Origin: Rhodobacterales bacterium
GTDB lineage: Bacteria > Pseudomonadota > Alphaproteobacteria > Rhodobacterales > Rhodobacteraceae
Direction: 5' to 3'
NCBI GenBank assembly: GCA_021155205.1
Contig: JAJNPS010000015.1
Location: 1-64,000 of the forward strand
DNA length: 64,000 nucleotides
The notes below the pieces were generated by a model. The model had not been told where the DNA came from. It made no database searches and saw only the letters and a list, made by a program, of their open reading frames with translations. This document shows positions 1-8,674 of the stretch, in pieces. Within the stretch, counting starts at the first letter, position 1. Every line of letters starts with the position of its first letter. The position numbers and the translations under genes were made by a program.

Positions 1-54
1 TGGACTTGCCCGGAAAATGTGGAGAGCACCAACTGAGGAACCAGGAGGTGTTCT

Positions 55-339
55 ATGGGAAACGGGAACAGACCGACGCCGGAGTTTCGGCGTGAAGCGG
101 TGCGGCTCGCACTGACCAGTGGCCGGACGCGGCGGGAGATAGCGGAGGATCTGGGCATCGGCTTGTCGACGCTGACGCGGTGGCTCGGGCAGGAACGCGA
201 TGTCAGGGAGCCGAGTGAGGTCCCGGTCGATCTGCATGCCGAGTTGAAGCGGTTGCGGCGAGAGAATGCGGTTCTGAAGCAGGAGCGCGACATCCTAAAA
301 AAGGCCGCGGCCTTCTTCGCGAGGGAGGGAAGTCGATGA
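55..339 (+). CDS. IS3 transposase OrfA (helix-turn-helix)
   Basis: 94 residues. The N-terminal half is a helix-turn-helix that recognises the element ends (RREIAEDLGIGLSTLTRW, about residues 26-43). The C-terminal half is a charged leucine-zipper-like helix (LKRLRRENAVLKQERDILKK) typical of IS3 OrfA dimerisation. The start has a good ribosome-binding site (AGGAGG about 8 bases upstream). The stop overlaps the orfB start as ATGA at 336-339. Alone it probably acts as a regulator; fused to OrfB by frameshifting it makes the full transposase. Confidence 0.92.
   Translation: MGNGNRPTPEFRREAVRLALTSGRTRREIAEDLGIGLSTLTRWLGQERDVREPSEVPVDLHAELKRLRRENAVLKQERDILKKAAAFFAREGSR
297..303 (+). promoter_or_regulatory. 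Programmed -1 ribosomal frameshift site
   Basis: The heptamer A AAA AAG lies in the orfA frame 36 bases before the orfA stop. A -1 slip gives AAA AAA G, and the orfB frame is open from there to the orfB ATG. This is the usual IS3 signal for making an OrfAB fusion transposase. Seen directly; the slippage itself is inferred. Confidence 0.75.
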
Positions 340-1202
340 CCTTCGGCTTCATCGAAGCGGAGAAGGCCAGCTTCTCGATCAGCCGGATGTGTCGTGTCCT
401 CGAGGTCAGCCAAAGCGGGTTCTTTGCCTGGCTGGAACGGCCAGCTTGTCGTCGTCAGCATCAGGACATGGTCTATCTGGCGCATATCCGCACGGCCTTC
501 GCCCTGTCGAACGGCACCTACGGCAGTCCCCGCATGCACCGCGACCTCGTGGATGAGGGCCATGAGATCGGGCGGCATCGCACGGCGCGGCTTATGCGAC
601 AGAACCAGTTGGTCGCGCGGCAGAAGCGGCGCTTCAAGCGCACGACGGACAGTGAACATGCCTGGCCGGTCGCGCCCAACCTGATCGCGCAGGACTTCGC
701 GGCGGATGCGCCGGACCAAAAATGGGGAGCAGACATCTCCTACATCTGGACGGCAGAGGGCTGGCTCTACCTCGCGGTCGTGCTGGATCTCTTCTCCCGG
801 CGCGTCGTCGGCTGGGCCACGAGTGATCGCCTGAAGCGTGATCTCGCGGTAGAAGCCATGCGCCGTGCTCTCGTGGCTCGCAACCCTGCGCCCGGTCTGG
901 TCCACCATTCCGACCGCGGGTCGCAATACTGCTCGGTCGACTATCAGGCGCTGCTCCGCAGACGGGGTATCCTGATCTCGATGAGTGGGCGCGGGAACTG
1001 CTACGACAACGCGATGGTGGAAACGTTCTTCAAGACCATCAAGTCGGAGCTGATCTGGCCGGTCGCATGGCAATCCCGCCAGCAGGCCGAAATCGCCGTC
1101 GCCAGATACATCGACGGGTTCTATAACCCCATCAGGCGGCATTCATCGCTCGGCTTCCAAAGCCCCATCGCCTTCGAGCGAAAGGTCCGGGAAGTGAGCT
1201 AA
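336..1202 (+). CDS. IS3 transposase OrfB (DDE integrase)
   Basis: 288 residues. An N-terminal HTH_21-type segment is followed by the rve integrase core. The catalytic triad can be placed: Asp in WGADISYIWT, Asp in VHHSDRGSQY and Glu in CYDNAMVETFF. The C-terminus (YNPIRRHSSLGFQSPIAFE) is the standard IS3 ending, so the protein is full length. It is normally produced as an OrfAB fusion through the A6G site and catalyses copy-out/paste-in transposition. Confidence 0.95.
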   Translation: MTFGFIEAEKASFSISRMCRVLEVSQSGFFAWLERPACRRQHQDMVYLAHIRTAFALSNGTYGSPRMHRDLVDEGHEIGRHRTARLMRQNQLVARQKRRFKRTTDSEHAWPVAPNLIAQDFAADAPDQKWGADISYIWTAEGWLYLAVVLDLFSRRVVGWATSDRLKRDLAVEAMRRALVARNPAPGLVHHSDRGSQYCSVDYQALLRRRGILISMSGRGNCYDNAMVETFFKTIKSELIWPVAWQSRQQAEIAVARYIDGFYNPIRRHSSLGFQSPIAFERKVREVS

Positions 1203-1340
1203 ACGCTCTCCACAAAAGTCGGGCAAGTCCAGGGTCTGGCCCGCCGAGAGGCCACCTTGAGTCGGCACCTGATGCCCGCGTTCGGTAAGTCTGGTGGAAG
1301 CGGGCGTGGTTGATTGGCTTCGGATCTGTACCCCCCTCCC

Positions 1341-1628
1341 TCAAACCTCCACCCACTCCATCATGCTCTCCGGCTCAACCACCGTCTCACCCCCCGCCTT
1401 CATCCCGTCCAAATGAAATGGAACGACCCCCTCCCCCAAAACCCCCACGACATCCGTCACCCCGAAATCCGTCCCCACATACAGCAACGGCAGCCCCTCC
1501 GCCTTGGCCACTGCATAGCTCATGCAGTCGCCAAAATTCAGCCCCGACGGGTGCCGCCACTTGCCGAATCGCAGGAAAGCATCCGCCGCCGCGGGGGCGT
1601 GATAGGGGGTAAAGGGGACGGTCGACAC
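1341..1628 (-). pseudogene. VapC-type PIN-domain toxin remnant, 5' end missing
   Basis: The translated C-terminal part (FLRFGKWRHPSGLNFGDC then MSYAVAKAEGLPLLYVGTDF and TDV) matches the conserved second half of VapC PIN-domain ribonucleases, including the Asp of the NFGDC motif and the G(T)DF...TD metal site. The N-terminal half with the first catalytic Asp is absent: upstream of about 1628 the frame reads low-complexity Gly/Arg/Pro with no resemblance to a PIN domain. No VapB antitoxin is adjacent. About 25 residues at the C-terminus run past the usual family end. It should be inactive as a nuclease. Confidence 0.7.
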
Positions 1629-1753
1629 CCGAACACCTCCCACTGGCGCCCCGGCTGGCAAACGCCCGCCGCGTGCGCCCAGACCTTCGCCCGGGCAACG
1701 GGGCCTGACGCTGCGCAACCCGATCCGCTCCGTCGCACCGGGTCTGCAGTATG

Positions 1754-2473
1754 TCAGTCCACCAGTGTCAGGCTGACCCGCCGGTTGAGGCGCCCCTTTT
1801 TCTCGATCTTGCCGATCTCGACGCGGCCGACCTCGCCGGTGCGCGCGACATGGGTGCCGCCACAGGGCTGCAGGTCGACCCGATCCGCGCCCTCGCCGAT
1901 GCGGATCAGGCGCACGCGGCCCTGTCCGGCGGGCGGGCGCACCGACATCGTCTTGACAAGGTCGGGGGCGGCGGCAAGTTCGGCGTCACTGATCCAGTCC
2001 TCGCGGACGGGCAGGTCGCGGTCGATCAGCGCGTTCAGGGCGGCCTCGATCGCCTCGACATCCCCCGGCGGGTCGGGCATGTCGAAGTCAAGGCGGCTCC
2101 GCTCAGCGCCGATCTGCCCGCCCGATACCGGCAGCGGAATGACCACCGACAAAAGATGCAAGGCCGTGTGCATGCGCATGTGGCGATAGCGGCGGTCCCA
2201 GTCCAGCACCTGGCGCAGGTCGGCCCCGGTATCGGGCAGCGGCAGCGGCGCGGCCGGAACCAGCCCGATCAGACCGCCCTCGGCCTTGATCGTGGTAGCC
2301 ACCGGCACGCGCCCGCCGGACCAGACGATCCAGCCGCTGTCGCCGGGCTGGCCGCCGCCGGTAGGATAAAAGATCGACCTGTCGACCAGCACGGCGCCTT
2401 CGGCGGTATGGCCGACCACACGCGCCGGAGCATCCTGCAGATAGGGGTCGGACCGGAACAACAGGACAGTCAT
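1754..2473 (-). CDS. alaX: Alanyl-tRNA editing protein AlaX-like
   Basis: 239 residues. It resembles the free-standing editing domain of alanyl-tRNA synthetase, which hydrolyses Ser-tRNA(Ala). Visible motifs are the FYPTGGGQPGD loop near residue 36, the zinc histidines in MHTALHLL near residue 103, and CGGTHV near residue 200, which supplies Cys and His. The size fits the medium AlaX class with an N-terminal OB-like part. The start overlaps the stop of the upstream channel gene as ATGA (2470-2473), so translation is probably coupled. It is the last gene of a three-gene minus-strand unit. Confidence 0.9.
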   Translation of the reverse strand: MTVLLFRSDPYLQDAPARVVGHTAEGAVLVDRSIFYPTGGGQPGDSGWIVWSGGRVPVATTIKAEGGLIGLVPAAPLPLPDTGADLRQVLDWDRRYRHMRMHTALHLLSVVIPLPVSGGQIGAERSRLDFDMPDPPGDVEAIEAALNALIDRDLPVREDWISDAELAAAPDLVKTMSVRPPAGQGRVRLIRIGEGADRVDLQPCGGTHVARTGEVGRVEIGKIEKKGRLNRRVSLTLVD

Positions 2474-4875
2474 GCGCCCGCCCCTTTGGCGCGGCGCGGC
2501 GCATCCGCCAAAGCCTCGGTCCCTGTCGCGGCTTCGGCCGCCGCGCGCAGGCGGAAATCGCGCGCAACCGGGGAAAAGTCGATGTTTTCCGCCGCGAACC
2601 GCCGGGCGATTTCATGATTGATGTCGGACCGCACGTTCAGGGTAAAGTTCACGTCGCGCAGGATCACGCGGATCTCGAAATTCATCGTCTCGGCCCCAAA
2701 TCCCACAAAGGCGATGATCGGCGGCGGCGTCAGCACGGCCATCGGCTGGGCTTCGGTGATCTCGCGCAGGATGCGTTCCACCAGGCGGCTGTCGGCCCCA
2801 AAGGGCACCTGCACCGGCACGATCAGCCGCCCCGTCAGGTTGAACCTTGTCCAGTTCGTCACACGCCCCGTGATCAGGTCGGAGTTCGGCACGATGACGT
2901 CGGAGCGGTCAAAGGTCTGGATGCGGGTGGACCGGACCGAGATCGATTTCACGATGCCCTGCACCGGGCCGACCTCGATCCAGTCGCCTTCGGAAACCGG
3001 GCGTTCGATCAGCAGGATCACGCCCGACACGAAGTTCGACACGATGGTCTGCAGACCGAACCCGATACCGAGCGACAGCGCCCCCGCGACGATGGCCAGA
3101 CCCGACAGGTCGATCCCCGCCGACCGGATCGCGATCAGCCCCGCAAGGAACAGCCCGATATACCCCACCCCCGAAACGATGGCATTCTGGCCGCCCTGGT
3201 CCAGCGTGGTGCGGGGCAGGATCGACGTGCGCAATGCGCCCTGAAACAGCCGCGTCAGCCCGTAGCCGATGGCAAAGATGACGCCGAACACCAGAAACTC
3301 GGTCGGAGAAATCCGCGTGGTGCCAAGATAGAACCCCTCGCGGAACCGGGTCCAAAGCTCGGCCATGTCGACCACGCGCGCGCCCCAGATCAGCGCGAAC
3401 ACCGGCAGCGCCGCCAGTGTCAGGCCAAAGCTGATCAGGACCGGCAACAGGGCATCCTTGCCGCCATCTTCGCGCCCGGTGAAAAAGCCGTAGGCATCGA
3501 CCACCAGCTCCTGAAGAACCAGCAGAAATCCGACCAGCGCCAATGACAGCGCGGCCGGATAGATCACCGCCGCCGCAGCCGGGACATAGCCCAGGGCCCC
3601 GATGATCGGCGCCGCAATACCGACCAGAACCGCCGCGCGCCCGATCAGTCCGATCAGCCGATTGGCATAGCCCGCCGCCTCGGTCCCTGCGGCGGCGCTG
3701 CGTGCGTGGCGGCGCAACAGGTGTCCCAGCCGCCAGACCACCAGTCCGGACAGCGCAATCGTCGGAAAGGACAGGACCGAAGTGGCGCCGTCGCTGTAGC
3801 TTTGCGCATCCATCGCGGCAAAGCGCAGCGCCTCCACCCCCATCAGCACGCCCAGAAAGAACGCCAGGTATCGCCCTTCGGCGCGCCGTTCCTCGGACAG
3901 TTGCAGCAATCCGGGTTCCGCGCCCGCGACGAAGATCCGGGCCGCGATCCAGCTGCCAGCAATGGCAGGCATGGCGGCTGGCAGAAGCGCCGCGATGATG
4001 GCATTGCCGATGGGTCCGGGCAGGCGGGTCAGCGCCAGCGCAGCGGCAAGGACCCAGACGCCGATGACCGGCAGCAACAGGTCGACCAGCGACATCAGCA
4101 GGGACGCCGTTCGCCTTGCGCGGACCGGCACGCGCGCCAGCACCCGGTCCGACACATGGGCGACGCCGCGCCGCCCGCGCAGGATCAGGATCAGTGCCAC
4201 CGCCACCAGCGTCAGGATCAGCGGCAGGTTCCCGCGCAATTCCGCGCGCTGGAACCGGCTGGCCCAACTGGTCGCCAACTCGTCCCAAAGCTGGATGCCG
4301 GTATCGGTCAGCGCGATCACCGCCTCGGGCCAGTTCGCCGGATACAAGGGCGACGGCCAGACCTGCAGGATCTCGTTCGCCTGGCGTTCACGCAAGGACC
4401 GGTCGATCTCGCGGATCAACCCGTCCGCGCGCTGATAGGCCTCGTCCGCTGCGATGCCGGGTGCCTGCAGACGCACCAGCTGCTCGGTCAGGGCAGACCG
4501 GCGTTCGGCGATCGTCGGCGGTTCGGTCGTTCCATCGGCAGGGGCAGGCCCCAGCGCCGCGATCTGCGTGCGCAGGGTCGCGATGCGGGCAGAATTGGCG
4601 TTCTGCGCACCCAAGAGCGCCTCGCGCCAGTCGACGAGTTGCCCGCGGAGTTCCTCCAGCGTGGTGGAGGCCGAGGCGCGCGCCTCGATCGCGGTCTCGA
4701 CGCGGCTCGCCATCGCTTCCCAGGCGGAATAGTCAAGGCTTTGCGCCGGGTCCGACCCTTGCGTTGTCGCCGGAGCCGGCGGGCCGATGGTCTGCCCGCC
4801 TGCCATCCCCGCCGCGACGACCAGCGCCAGAACTACCGCCGCCAGGCCGGAACGCCATGGGCGTGGCGACGTCAT
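2470..4875 (-). CDS. MscS-family mechanosensitive channel with DUF3772-type N-terminus
   Basis: About 801 residues. The chosen start (MTSPRPWRSGLAAVVLALVV) opens a signal peptide ending near AGG-Q. The open frame runs upstream into the cysteine synthase gene, but that extension is out-of-frame coding. A periplasmic helical region (residues about 40-210) resembles DUF3772. Multiple membrane segments follow, then the MscS core: a Gly/Ala-rich pore helix (GALSLGIGFGLQTIVSNF) and the beta domain (DWIEVGPVQGIVKSISVRST, VPNSDLITGRVTNW). It would release solutes on hypo-osmotic shock at the inner membrane. The start overlaps the cysK-like stop as ATGA (4872-4875). Confidence 0.9.
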   Translation of the reverse strand: MTSPRPWRSGLAAVVLALVVAAGMAGGQTIGPPAPATTQGSDPAQSLDYSAWEAMASRVETAIEARASASTTLEELRGQLVDWREALLGAQNANSARIATLRTQIAALGPAPADGTTEPPTIAERRSALTEQLVRLQAPGIAADEAYQRADGLIREIDRSLRERQANEILQVWPSPLYPANWPEAVIALTDTGIQLWDELATSWASRFQRAELRGNLPLILTLVAVALILILRGRRGVAHVSDRVLARVPVRARRTASLLMSLVDLLLPVIGVWVLAAALALTRLPGPIGNAIIAALLPAAMPAIAGSWIAARIFVAGAEPGLLQLSEERRAEGRYLAFFLGVLMGVEALRFAAMDAQSYSDGATSVLSFPTIALSGLVVWRLGHLLRRHARSAAAGTEAAGYANRLIGLIGRAAVLVGIAAPIIGALGYVPAAAAVIYPAALSLALVGFLLVLQELVVDAYGFFTGREDGGKDALLPVLISFGLTLAALPVFALIWGARVVDMAELWTRFREGFYLGTTRISPTEFLVFGVIFAIGYGLTRLFQGALRTSILPRTTLDQGGQNAIVSGVGYIGLFLAGLIAIRSAGIDLSGLAIVAGALSLGIGFGLQTIVSNFVSGVILLIERPVSEGDWIEVGPVQGIVKSISVRSTRIQTFDRSDVIVPNSDLITGRVTNWTRFNLTGRLIVPVQVPFGADSRLVERILREITEAQPMAVLTPPPIIAFVGFGAETMNFEIRVILRDVNFTLNVRSDINHEIARRFAAENIDFSPVARDFRLRAAAEAATGTEALADAPRRAKGAGA

Positions 4876-5906
4876 GCGTCCTCGAACACGGCCGGGATCG
4901 CCCTCGCCGGACGGTCGAGCCATTCCGGCACCGGCAGCCCCTTTTCGCGCAGGAAGGTCGGGTTGTAGACCTTGGACTGATAACGGCTGCCGTAATCGCA
5001 CAGGATCGTCACGATGGTCTTGCCCGGCCCCATTTCGCGCGCCATCCGCACCGCGCCCGCGATGTTGATGCCGGACGATCCGCCCATGCACAGGCCTTCG
5101 TCGGTCAAAAGGTCAAAGATCAGCGGCAGCGCCTCGGCATCCGGGATGCGATAGCTGAAATCGGGGGTGAAACCCTCGAGGTTCGCCGTGATCCGCCCCT
5201 GCCCGATGCCTTCGGTGATCGAATTGCCGGGGGCCTCCAGCTTGCCGGTGGTGTAGTAGGCGTGAAGGGCCGCGCCCTCTGGGTCCGCAAGGCCGATCTT
5301 TACACCCTTTGGTTGCAGGGCCTCGGCCACGCCCGCCAGCGTGCCGCCCGAGCCGACAGCGCAGATAAAGCCGTTCACGCGCCCGCCGGTCTGTTCCCAG
5401 ATTTCCGGCCCCGTCGTCTCGACATGGGCCAGCCGGTTGGCCACATTGTCGAACTGGTTGGCCCAGATCGCGCCGTTCGGTTCGGTCTTGGCCAAAGCCT
5501 CGGCCAGCCGCCCCGAATAGCGCACATAGTTGTTGGGGTTGCGGTAGGGGGCTGCAGGCACCTGCACCAGTTCCGCCCCGGCCAGGCGGATCATGTCCTT
5601 TTTCTCCTGGCTCTGCGTTTCTGGGATCACGATCACCGTACGGAAACCCATCGACGCGCCGACCAGCGCAAGGCCGATGCCGGTATTGCCCGCGGTCCCT
5701 TCGACGATGGTGCCGCCCGGTTTCAGATGCCCTTTTGCGATGGCATCACGGATGATGAACAGGGCCGCGCGATCCTTGACCGACTGCCCCGGATTCATGA
5801 ACTCGCATTTGCCCAGAATGGTGCAGCCCGTCAGTTCCGAGGCCTGGCGAAGCCTTAGAAGGGGGGTGTTGCCGATGGTCGAGGCAAGGTCTTGATGGAT
5901 GAGCAT
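4872..5906 (-). CDS. cysK: Cysteine synthase A-like, PLP-dependent
   Basis: 344 residues. A fold type II PLP enzyme that would make cysteine from O-acetylserine and sulfide. The PLP lysine sits in NPGQSVKDRAA near residue 44, and the phosphate/substrate loop is EGTAGNTGIG near residue 68. The usual CysK loop is TSGNTG; the Ala variant occurs in alphaproteobacterial paralogues, so a related beta-replacement role cannot be excluded. The glycine-rich PLP phosphate loop is AVGSGGTLAG. It is first in a coupled unit with the MscS channel and AlaX. No clear operator was seen upstream. Confidence 0.88.
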   Translation of the reverse strand: MLIHQDLASTIGNTPLLRLRQASELTGCTILGKCEFMNPGQSVKDRAALFIIRDAIAKGHLKPGGTIVEGTAGNTGIGLALVGASMGFRTVIVIPETQSQEKKDMIRLAGAELVQVPAAPYRNPNNYVRYSGRLAEALAKTEPNGAIWANQFDNVANRLAHVETTGPEIWEQTGGRVNGFICAVGSGGTLAGVAEALQPKGVKIGLADPEGAALHAYYTTGKLEAPGNSITEGIGQGRITANLEGFTPDFSYRIPDAEALPLIFDLLTDEGLCMGGSSGINIAGAVRMAREMGPGKTIVTILCDYGSRYQSKVYNPTFLREKGLPVPEWLDRPARAIPAVFEDA

Positions 5907-6216
5907 GGGATGGCGCCTGTCCGCGATGGGGCTTTTCGACAGGTGTAAGCGGTGGGGGGAAATGGTGCAAGGGCGGGGTCCAGGTCAACCGGGCGACAAG
6001 TCAGAGGGCCGCGGTCGCCGTCGACCGATTCGCGCCGGTCGGCAACAATGTTGCCTAGACCGTCCCTTTGTCACCCCGAGTACCGCTTTATCCACAGATG
6101 ACATCGGTCTTCAGGGTCAACGCGTGATTGCCACATATCCATGCGGAACCTATGATCGAGGAACGATCACATCATTTCCCTCCGTTTCGTTTTTGTAGCC
6201 GTGTGGAGTTCTTGCG
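5907..6216. promoter_or_regulatory. Divergent intergenic region with two palindromes
   Basis: 310 bases between the minus-strand cysK-like gene and the plus-strand FkbM gene. There is a perfect 15-base inverted repeat at 6041-6055 (GGCAACA-A-TGTTGCC). A second perfect one lies at 6153-6169 (TGATCG-AGGAA-CGATCA), about 50 bases before the FkbM start. Both have the size and symmetry of operators. No gene is apparent. Binding proteins are unknown. Confidence 0.4.
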
Positions 6217-7044
6217 ATGCGACTTTTGGACAGGCTTTATGACCATTCGGTGCGGGTTCGCCGACATCTTGGGGATCGCGTAACGGTCGGACCGCGCCAG
6301 TACAAGGTCGTCGGATATCTGGCCAATGTGCTGTCGATCGACGACGACAGCGAAACGGACGTGGCTGTCGTGATGCGCCAACTGCTGCGGGCACCGGGCG
6401 CCTTTATTGATGTCGGGGCCAATCTTGGCCAGACCTTGGGCCGGGTTCTGTCGATTGATCCCGACCGGCGCTATCTGGGATTTGAACCGCAGGTCGGGGC
6501 GTGCTTTTACATCTCGCGCTTTCTGCAGGACAACGACATCACCAACGCGCAGGTTTTGCCGTTTGGCCTGGGCGGCAGTACCGGCATCCGCAAGTTCTGG
6601 TCGCAGGGCGACGGCGACGTCATGGGCAGCATGGTCGCCCATCGCCTTGGCACGCGCGAAACGCTGGTTCCGGTGCGGCGCGGAGATGATGTTCTGGCGG
6701 AGATCGGCATTGACACGATCGCCGCGATCAAGATCGACGTGGAGGGTGCCGAACTTGAGGTCATGCAGGGTCTGGACCGGACCCTGCGCCAGATCCGTCC
6801 GCCGATCCTGTTCGAGGTTCTGCCGAATTTCGAAGGCCAGAGCCGTCGTCGCCTGCAGCCAGAAGTTGCAAAGCGGCAAAGCGAGAACGCCACCGAAATC
6901 TGGCGTTTCCTGACCGATCTCAACTACCGGATCCACCAGATCGACCCGCGTGGGGCCGAGGTTGCGATCCCGCGCTTTGACCTTGACAACTCGTCAGGGT
7001 TTGTCGGTTTCAACTACATCGCGCGCCCGCAGGCTGCGTCGTGA
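6217..7044 (+). CDS. FkbM-family SAM-dependent methyltransferase
   Basis: 275 residues. Motif I for SAM binding is FIDVGANLGQTLG near residue 66. The FkbM signature KIDVEGAELEVMQGL lies near residue 173, followed by PPILFEVLPNFE. The family O-methylates glycans and small metabolites; the substrate cannot be read from sequence. It stands alone, transcribed toward the convergent aminotransferase gene, so context gives no help. A weak ribosome-binding site (GTGGAG) precedes the ATG. Confidence 0.85.
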   Translation: MRLLDRLYDHSVRVRRHLGDRVTVGPRQYKVVGYLANVLSIDDDSETDVAVVMRQLLRAPGAFIDVGANLGQTLGRVLSIDPDRRYLGFEPQVGACFYISRFLQDNDITNAQVLPFGLGGSTGIRKFWSQGDGDVMGSMVAHRLGTRETLVPVRRGDDVLAEIGIDTIAAIKIDVEGAELEVMQGLDRTLRQIRPPILFEVLPNFEGQSRRRLQPEVAKRQSENATEIWRFLTDLNYRIHQIDPRGAEVAIPRFDLDNSSGFVGFNYIARPQAAS

Positions 7045-7110
7045 CGGCACATTTCAGGAACCGTCACACGCGCAGGATCGTGGGGCGCGGGGTCTGATCC
7101 CGCACCCGCC

Positions 7111-8505
7111 TCAGGCGCTGACAAACAACCCGTCCGCCCTGACCGCCTTGTAGCTTTCGTCCAGCGACTTTCTCGCCCGCTCGATCAGCACGTCGATCTC
7201 GCCTTCGGTGATCACCAGGGGCGGGCTGATGATCATCCGGTCATAGACATGCCGCATCACCAGATTGTTGGCAAAGCACCGCTCGCGCGTGCGAAAGCCC
7301 ACCGTGCCCTGTTCCCCCGCGAACCGGGCCCGGCGCTCCTTGTCGGGGGTCAGGGCCAGCGATCCCATCAATCCGACCAGCTTGGTCTCACCCACCATCG
7401 GGTGATCGGCAAGGGCGTGCCAGCGTTCGGCCAGATAGGGGTGCGCCACGTCGCGAACGTGATCCACGATCCCCTCTTCCTGGATGATCCGCAGGTTTTC
7501 CAGCGCCACCGCCGCCGCGACGGGATGCCCGGAATAGGTGTAGCCGTGGTTGAAGTCACCCTGCCCCTCGAACGTCCGCGCAATCTCGTCGCAGACGATG
7601 GAGCCGCCGATCGGCATGTAGCCCGACGACAGCCCCTTCGCGATCGTCATGATATGCGGCTTGATGCCAAAGGTCTGCGACCCGAACCAGTTCCCGGTCC
7701 GCCCGAACCCGGTGATCACCTCGTCCGCGATCAGCAGGATGCCATACTTGTCGACGATCCGCTGGACTTCCGGCCAGTAGGTCGCAGGTGCCACGATGAC
7801 GCCCCCCGCGCCCTGGATCGGTTCCGCGATGAAGGCCGCGACATTCTCGACGCCCAATTCCAGGATTTTCGCCTCCAGCTCCTTCGCACGCATCAGGCCG
7901 AAATCCGCGGGCGTCATGTCGCCGCCCTCGGCCCACCAGTTCGGCTGGCCGATATGCACGATCCCGTCGATCATCCCGCCATGCGCGTGGATATAGGTCA
8001 TGCCGCCCAAGGACCCGCCGCCCATGGTGGAGCCGTGATAGCCGTTCTTGCGGCTGATGATCACGCGCTTGGACGGCATCCCCTTGATGTCCCAATAGCG
8101 GCGGACAAGGCGGATGTTGGTGTCGTTCGCCTCGGAACCGGATCCCGCAAAGAACACATGGTTCAGATCGCCCGGTGCCAGTTCCGCGATCTTGGCGGCA
8201 AGGGCGATGGCGGGGACATGGGTGGTCATGAAAAAGGTGTTGTAATAGCTGAGCTCGCGGATTTGCCGCGCCGCAACCTCGGCCAGTTCATCCCGCCCAT
8301 AGCCGATGTTGACACACCACAGGCCCGCCATGCCGTCGATGATCTTGTTGCCTTCGCTGTCCTTGAGCCAGACCCCCTTGGCGCCGGTGATGACACGTGC
8401 GCCGCGTTTGGCCAGCGCGCCGTTGTCGGTAAAGGGGTGCATGTGGTGGGCGGCATCCAGTGCCTGCAGCTCGGCGGTCGGCAGGTGGTTGGTGATCACG
8501 TTCAT
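7111..8505 (-). CDS. Class III omega-aminotransferase (aspartate aminotransferase family)
   Basis: 464 residues with the fold type I class III pattern: GIVDG-like DGMAGLWCVNIGYGR near the N-terminus, the GSGSEANDTNIRLVR cofactor loop, the Asp in LLIADEVITGFGRTG, and the PLP lysine in MTIAKGLSSGYMPIG. Overall it resembles putrescine/beta-alanine:pyruvate transaminases; the exact amine donor is uncertain. The start is chosen at MNVITNHL because GAAAGG sits 8 bases upstream; a longer frame starts at 8538. The GntR/FCD regulator lies just upstream on the same strand, and TGATCAAA-type sites fall in the gap, suggesting control by that regulator. Confidence 0.88.
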   Translation of the reverse strand: MNVITNHLPTAELQALDAAHHMHPFTDNGALAKRGARVITGAKGVWLKDSEGNKIIDGMAGLWCVNIGYGRDELAEVAARQIRELSYYNTFFMTTHVPAIALAAKIAELAPGDLNHVFFAGSGSEANDTNIRLVRRYWDIKGMPSKRVIISRKNGYHGSTMGGGSLGGMTYIHAHGGMIDGIVHIGQPNWWAEGGDMTPADFGLMRAKELEAKILELGVENVAAFIAEPIQGAGGVIVAPATYWPEVQRIVDKYGILLIADEVITGFGRTGNWFGSQTFGIKPHIMTIAKGLSSGYMPIGGSIVCDEIARTFEGQGDFNHGYTYSGHPVAAAVALENLRIIQEEGIVDHVRDVAHPYLAERWHALADHPMVGETKLVGLMGSLALTPDKERRARFAGEQGTVGFRTRERCFANNLVMRHVYDRMIISPPLVITEGEIDVLIERARKSLDESYKAVRADGLFVSA

Positions 8506-8560
8506 GGGCTGGCCTTTCGGGGAATCGCGCGGGAACATCTGCCCCGTGCCGACCAGAATA

Positions 8561-8599
8561 TGATCAAACGACTTCGCCTACAAGAAATTTGATCAAATT
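8561..8599 (-). promoter_or_regulatory. Putative GntR/FCD operator pair (TGATCAAA sites)
   Basis: A 14-base perfect palindrome AATTTGATCAAATT (8586-8599) and a second copy of the core TGATCAAA (8561-8568) lie 25 bases apart, upstream of the aminotransferase start. A third TGATCAAAT is at 9392-9400, upstream of the GntR gene. Three copies of the same core flanking the two genes suggest one regulator controlling both. Inference from repetition and position. Confidence 0.55.
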
Positions 8600-8674
8600 A
8601 TTCTCCAGCTTGCTGGCCCGGGTATCCTGGCAAGCAGCGGCGCGCCGGCACCGCGACGGGGCCGCGCGCCCCGC

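Larger units (their letters stand above)
1..1231 (+). mobile_element. Complete IS3-family insertion sequence
   Basis: The two ends form terminal inverted repeats. The left end begins TGGACTTGCCCG and continues to TGGAGAGC at about base 27. The right end, 1205-1231, is its imperfect reverse complement (GCTCTCCA ... CGGGCAAGTCCA). Between them lie overlapping orfA and orfB, the standard IS3 arrangement, with a slippery A6G heptamer for frameshifting. The element starts at base 1, so its left flank and any target duplication cannot be seen. Both reading frames look intact, so it may be active. Confidence 0.93.

Noticed and set aside
4876..5091. N-terminal extension of the MscS-type frame by 72 codons
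   Set aside because: It overlaps the cysteine synthase gene in another frame. The signal peptide begins at 4875 and the ATGA overlap supports that start.
4116..5858. 580-codon plus-strand frame opposite the channel and cysteine synthase genes
   Set aside because: Low-complexity Arg/Pro/Ala translation, opposite two well-supported genes.
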